Part shown: in pieces, positions 44,949 to 47,328 of the stretch
Layout: every line of letters begins with the position of its first letter
Position numbering within the stretch: position 1 is the first letter of the stretch
Assembly (NCBI RefSeq): GCF_002934455.1
Contig: NZ_PTIR01000031.1
Location: forward strand, 1 to 47,328
Source of the DNA: Trinickia symbiotica
GTDB taxonomy: Bacteria; Pseudomonadota; Gammaproteobacteria; Burkholderiales; Burkholderiaceae
Reading direction: 5' to 3'
DNA length: 47,328 nt
Made by a program: the position numbers and the translations under genes
The notes under the pieces: generated by a model
What the model was told of the DNA's origin: nothing
The model's database searches: none
The model's input: only the letters and a program-made list of their open reading frames with translations

Positions 44949-47219
44949 ATGGATTTCGCTACAAATCGATCCATTGCGACATCGCGAGCTAAAAGTGTGA
45001 TGTTGCGATGGGGCACGCCTGTCGCGCTTGCTGCGCTCTCGCTGCTTATCGCCTGGCGGGCCGTTGGGGGAAAGCATGCCGACTTGCACGTGCCCTTGCT
45101 GTATTCCGGCGATGGACTTTTGATCCTAACCCTGATCAAACGCCTTATGGAAAACGCGTGGATTTTCCATAGTAGCTCAATGGGATTCCCGTTTGGTTCG
45201 ACCCTCTACGATTACCCTATTCCAGACACCGGCAGCCTTCTCGCCCTAAAGTTGTTCGGAGTTATAACGGGCAGCGCAGGACTCGCATTCAATATCTACT
45301 ACTTTATTGGATTTCCGATAAACGCCCTCCTGGCATACGCCGTCTTTAGAAACGTTAGCATATCGCGCCATTTGAGCGCCGCAGGCGCGTTTGTATTTAC
45401 CATACTGCCCTTCCATTTTTTGCGGCTGGGGCATCTCTTTTACACTTGGTATTTTCCATCTCCCTGCTTCGTTTGGTTCGCGCTTCGCATTTTCAGCGGC
45501 GACATGAATTTCTTTGATCCGCGCCAGAACGCCGCGCGCTCAGTTATCGATATCGCCGCGCTTATGCTGCTCTCTTGCTTCGGTGTGTACTACTCGTGCT
45601 TCGGTGTGATAGCAATGGTTACCGCCGGAGCCGCGCGTTGTGCATGGATGCACTCCTTTCGACCCGCAGGGACGTCGATCGTTGCTGCCGTTGTGGTCAC
45701 GCTCGGTATAGCAATTAATGTCGCGCCTAACATCGCTTACCGGTTGATCAACGGCGCGGACCAAGAGACAGCTCAGCGCTCACCTGCTGAGTCGGAAACC
45801 TACGGATTGAAGATTTCTCAACTCCTACTACCCCGCCCGGAGCATCGCTCTGAGCCGCTTGCTGAATTCAACCATTCCTATTCAGCGTCCTTTCCGCTCG
45901 TTAACGAAAATGCCATGTCACCGCTTGGCATGATCGGCGCCGCTGGATTTCTCGCATTGCTTGCAGGCTTCTTTTTTCCAACCAGAGTCGCACCGCGCCG
46001 GCAGCAATTCTACTTGTTGTCGCTGATCACACTCAGTCTTCTGCTGTTCTGCACGATCGGAGGATTTTCTTCGCTATTCAGCATTCTCATTAGCCCGTTG
46101 ATCCGCGCATGGAACCGGGTGAGCGTCTTTATTGGTTTTACATCGATCTTCGGCGCATTGCTAGTGATCGACGCCTGGCTGAACAAGTATCGCAGCGCGG
46201 TCATAGCGACAACACTGATAAGCAGCACGCTCGCCGTCGTCGCAATATGGGACCAAACGACTCCGCCCTGCGACAAGTGCGCCGCTGCGAATCTCGCCCA
46301 ATTCCAAAACGACGCCGACTTCGTCGCTGCAATCGGAAAGGTAATGCCCGCTGGAGCCGCTATCTACGTTCTCCCCTACGTGCGCTTCCCTGAGGCGCCG
46401 CCTCAAAATCGTCTGGGCTCTTATGATTTAGCGCGTGGCTATCTTCAATCAACGACATTCAAATGGAGCTACGGACCTATTAAGGGGCGCCTCCCTGACC
46501 TTTTCTTGCGCGCACTAGCGGAGCAACCCATGGAGCTGCAAATCGCAATCATCCGCCGACTCGGTTTCAGTGCCATTTATTTGGACAAGCGGGGATACGC
46601 GGACAATGCGGCCGCGATTGTGGGTCGTTTAACACATATCCTCGGCACCGGCCCTGTAGCCGTTAGTAAAAGTAGCGATCAGCTTCTTTTTGATCTCCGT
46701 TCCTTAGGACCGATCGAACAGCTGCCTCCCGGTGAAAGTGCAGAGGCTATTATGAGACGAGCTCACTTTGTGGTCGATCGGCAGGGCTTGATCGATTACA
46801 CAATGCTGCATGAACGAATCGACTTTTCTCGCGAAGCCTTACCAAAATTCTTAAGCGGGGTGCGGGGGTTATCAGTTCCGGAGACCTGGGGGCGCTGGTC
46901 GGACGCGAATATGTTTCCGTACGTCGAGCTACGATTCGCGCAGTCACTCCCGAAACGTTTTGTCGTTCATCTGCGCGTCCGAGCATTTGGGCCGAATGCC
47001 GATAAACCGGTGAGGGTGGTCGTCGGCACAAAGGAAGAAGCCTTTATGCCGACGTCAGGGATAGATCAATTCTCACTGTACTTTGATAATACAGCTGGAT
47101 CGAATGTTATGGAGATTCACTCGGCACAACCAACGTCGCCCAGTGACTTAGGTATGAGTTCCGACGTTCGCCGTCTTGGGGTAGGCCTCGAAGCCCTTTC
47201 CATAGAAGCGGTTCAGTAA
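44949..47219 (+). CDS. GT-C-like membrane glycosyltransferase with shared C-terminal domain (second set)
   Basis: This 756-residue protein has about 12 membrane segments to about residue 430, with LLYSGDGLL and an acidic outside loop (LYDYPIPDT) near the N-terminus that fit a GT-C active site. A long soluble part follows. The last 100 residues (from about 653) repeat the domain seen in the 30208 protein: LPKRFVVHL, AFGPNADKP and DLGMSSDVRRLG. The N-terminal parts of the two proteins differ, so they should handle different sugars. It is the likely final transferase for the sugar made by the operon. I cannot name the family of the membrane part with certainty. Confidence 0.66.
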   Translation: MDFATNRSIATSRAKSVMLRWGTPVALAALSLLIAWRAVGGKHADLHVPLLYSGDGLLILTLIKRLMENAWIFHSSSMGFPFGSTLYDYPIPDTGSLLALKLFGVITGSAGLAFNIYYFIGFPINALLAYAVFRNVSISRHLSAAGAFVFTILPFHFLRLGHLFYTWYFPSPCFVWFALRIFSGDMNFFDPRQNAARSVIDIAALMLLSCFGVYYSCFGVIAMVTAGAARCAWMHSFRPAGTSIVAAVVVTLGIAINVAPNIAYRLINGADQETAQRSPAESETYGLKISQLLLPRPEHRSEPLAEFNHSYSASFPLVNENAMSPLGMIGAAGFLALLAGFFFPTRVAPRRQQFYLLSLITLSLLLFCTIGGFSSLFSILISPLIRAWNRVSVFIGFTSIFGALLVIDAWLNKYRSAVIATTLISSTLAVVAIWDQTTPPCDKCAAANLAQFQNDADFVAAIGKVMPAGAAIYVLPYVRFPEAPPQNRLGSYDLARGYLQSTTFKWSYGPIKGRLPDLFLRALAEQPMELQIAIIRRLGFSAIYLDKRGYADNAAAIVGRLTHILGTGPVAVSKSSDQLLFDLRSLGPIEQLPPGESAEAIMRRAHFVVDRQGLIDYTMLHERIDFSREALPKFLSGVRGLSVPETWGRWSDANMFPYVELRFAQSLPKRFVVHLRVRAFGPNADKPVRVVVGTKEEAFMPTSGIDQFSLYFDNTAGSNVMEIHSAQPTSPSDLGMSSDVRRLGVGLEALSIEAVQ

Positions 47220-47233
47220 TTGCAAGCACCGGG

Positions 47234-47328
47234 TGTCTGGCGACAATTACTTTTGCCGGTGGCGACAACTAGATTTGCCGGTGTTCGGCGGCTGACCTGC
47301 TGAGGTCGCGGCCGTCGCTATCATGCGG
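47234..47328. mobile_element. Probable end of an IS21-family insertion sequence, partial
   Basis: Starting with TGT at 47234, two direct repeats of 23 bases (47238-47260 and 47260-47282, sharing one base, three mismatches) carry TGGCGACAA and TTTGCCGGT. Multiple repeats at the tips and a TGT start are typical of IS21-family elements. The rest lies beyond the window, so no transposase or other end can be checked. Confidence 0.5.

Overview
The window looks like chromosome from a Burkholderia-type betaproteobacterium (Burkholderia, Paraburkholderia, Trinickia or Caballeronia). Coding DNA is GC-rich, the urease subunits are separate, and a Kdo 3-hydroxylase, Kdo transferase (waaA), heptosyltransferase I (waaC) and a DUF2242-type lipoprotein lie together. 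Several surface-polysaccharide genes resemble the wbiG/wbiH/wbiI set of that group. I assign no species. I saw no tRNA, rRNA or CRISPR array.

Layout. (1) 1-3262, minus: a Tle3-type type VI secretion lipase followed by its Tla3-type partner, which runs off the left edge. (2) 3539-11995, plus: urease. ureD stands alone. A four-gene polar amino-acid ABC transporter is then followed by ureA, ureB, ureC, ureE, ureF and ureG. A good sigma-54 (-24/-12) match lies just before the transporter and suggests that transporter and urease form one nitrogen-controlled unit. A truncated antitoxin gene closes the block. (3) 12178-18139: inner-core LPS genes (waaA, Kdo hydroxylase, waaC), a lipoprotein and a phosphomannomutase/phosphoglucomutase. 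(4) 18493-27322, plus: Wzx-like flippase, glycosyltransferases, galE, an orphan HigA, a GT17-type transferase, an O-antigen ligase/polymerase and a sulfotransferase. (5) 27462-32271, plus: a WecA-like initiating transferase, GtrA, a GtrB-like transferase and a large GT-C-like membrane protein. (6) 32344-36243, minus: WbpM-, WbpV- and WbpL-like genes. (7) 36244-37563: gene-poor DNA with a decayed sulfotransferase remnant. (8) 37564-47219, plus: rfbF-rfbG-rfbH, an NAD-dependent sugar reductase/epimerase, a split transketolase, then a second GtrA/GtrB/GT-C set. (9) 47234 to the edge: repeats that look like one end of an IS21-family insertion sequence.

The most interesting part is region 8. RfbF, RfbG and RfbH should take glucose-1-phosphate to a CDP-4-keto-3,6-dideoxyhexose. 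The two transketolase halves are suited to adding a two-carbon ketol unit to the 4-keto group, and the NAD-dependent enzyme could reduce the result. This would give a branched 3,6-dideoxy sugar built on the logic of yersiniose but with a different carbon-transfer enzyme. The following GtrA, GT2 and GT-C-like genes suggest that the sugar is moved to a polyprenyl carrier, flipped, and added to LPS in the periplasm. The GT-C-like protein shares a C-terminal domain with its counterpart in region 5. This pathway is inferred from gene content; the chemistry is not shown by sequence alone.
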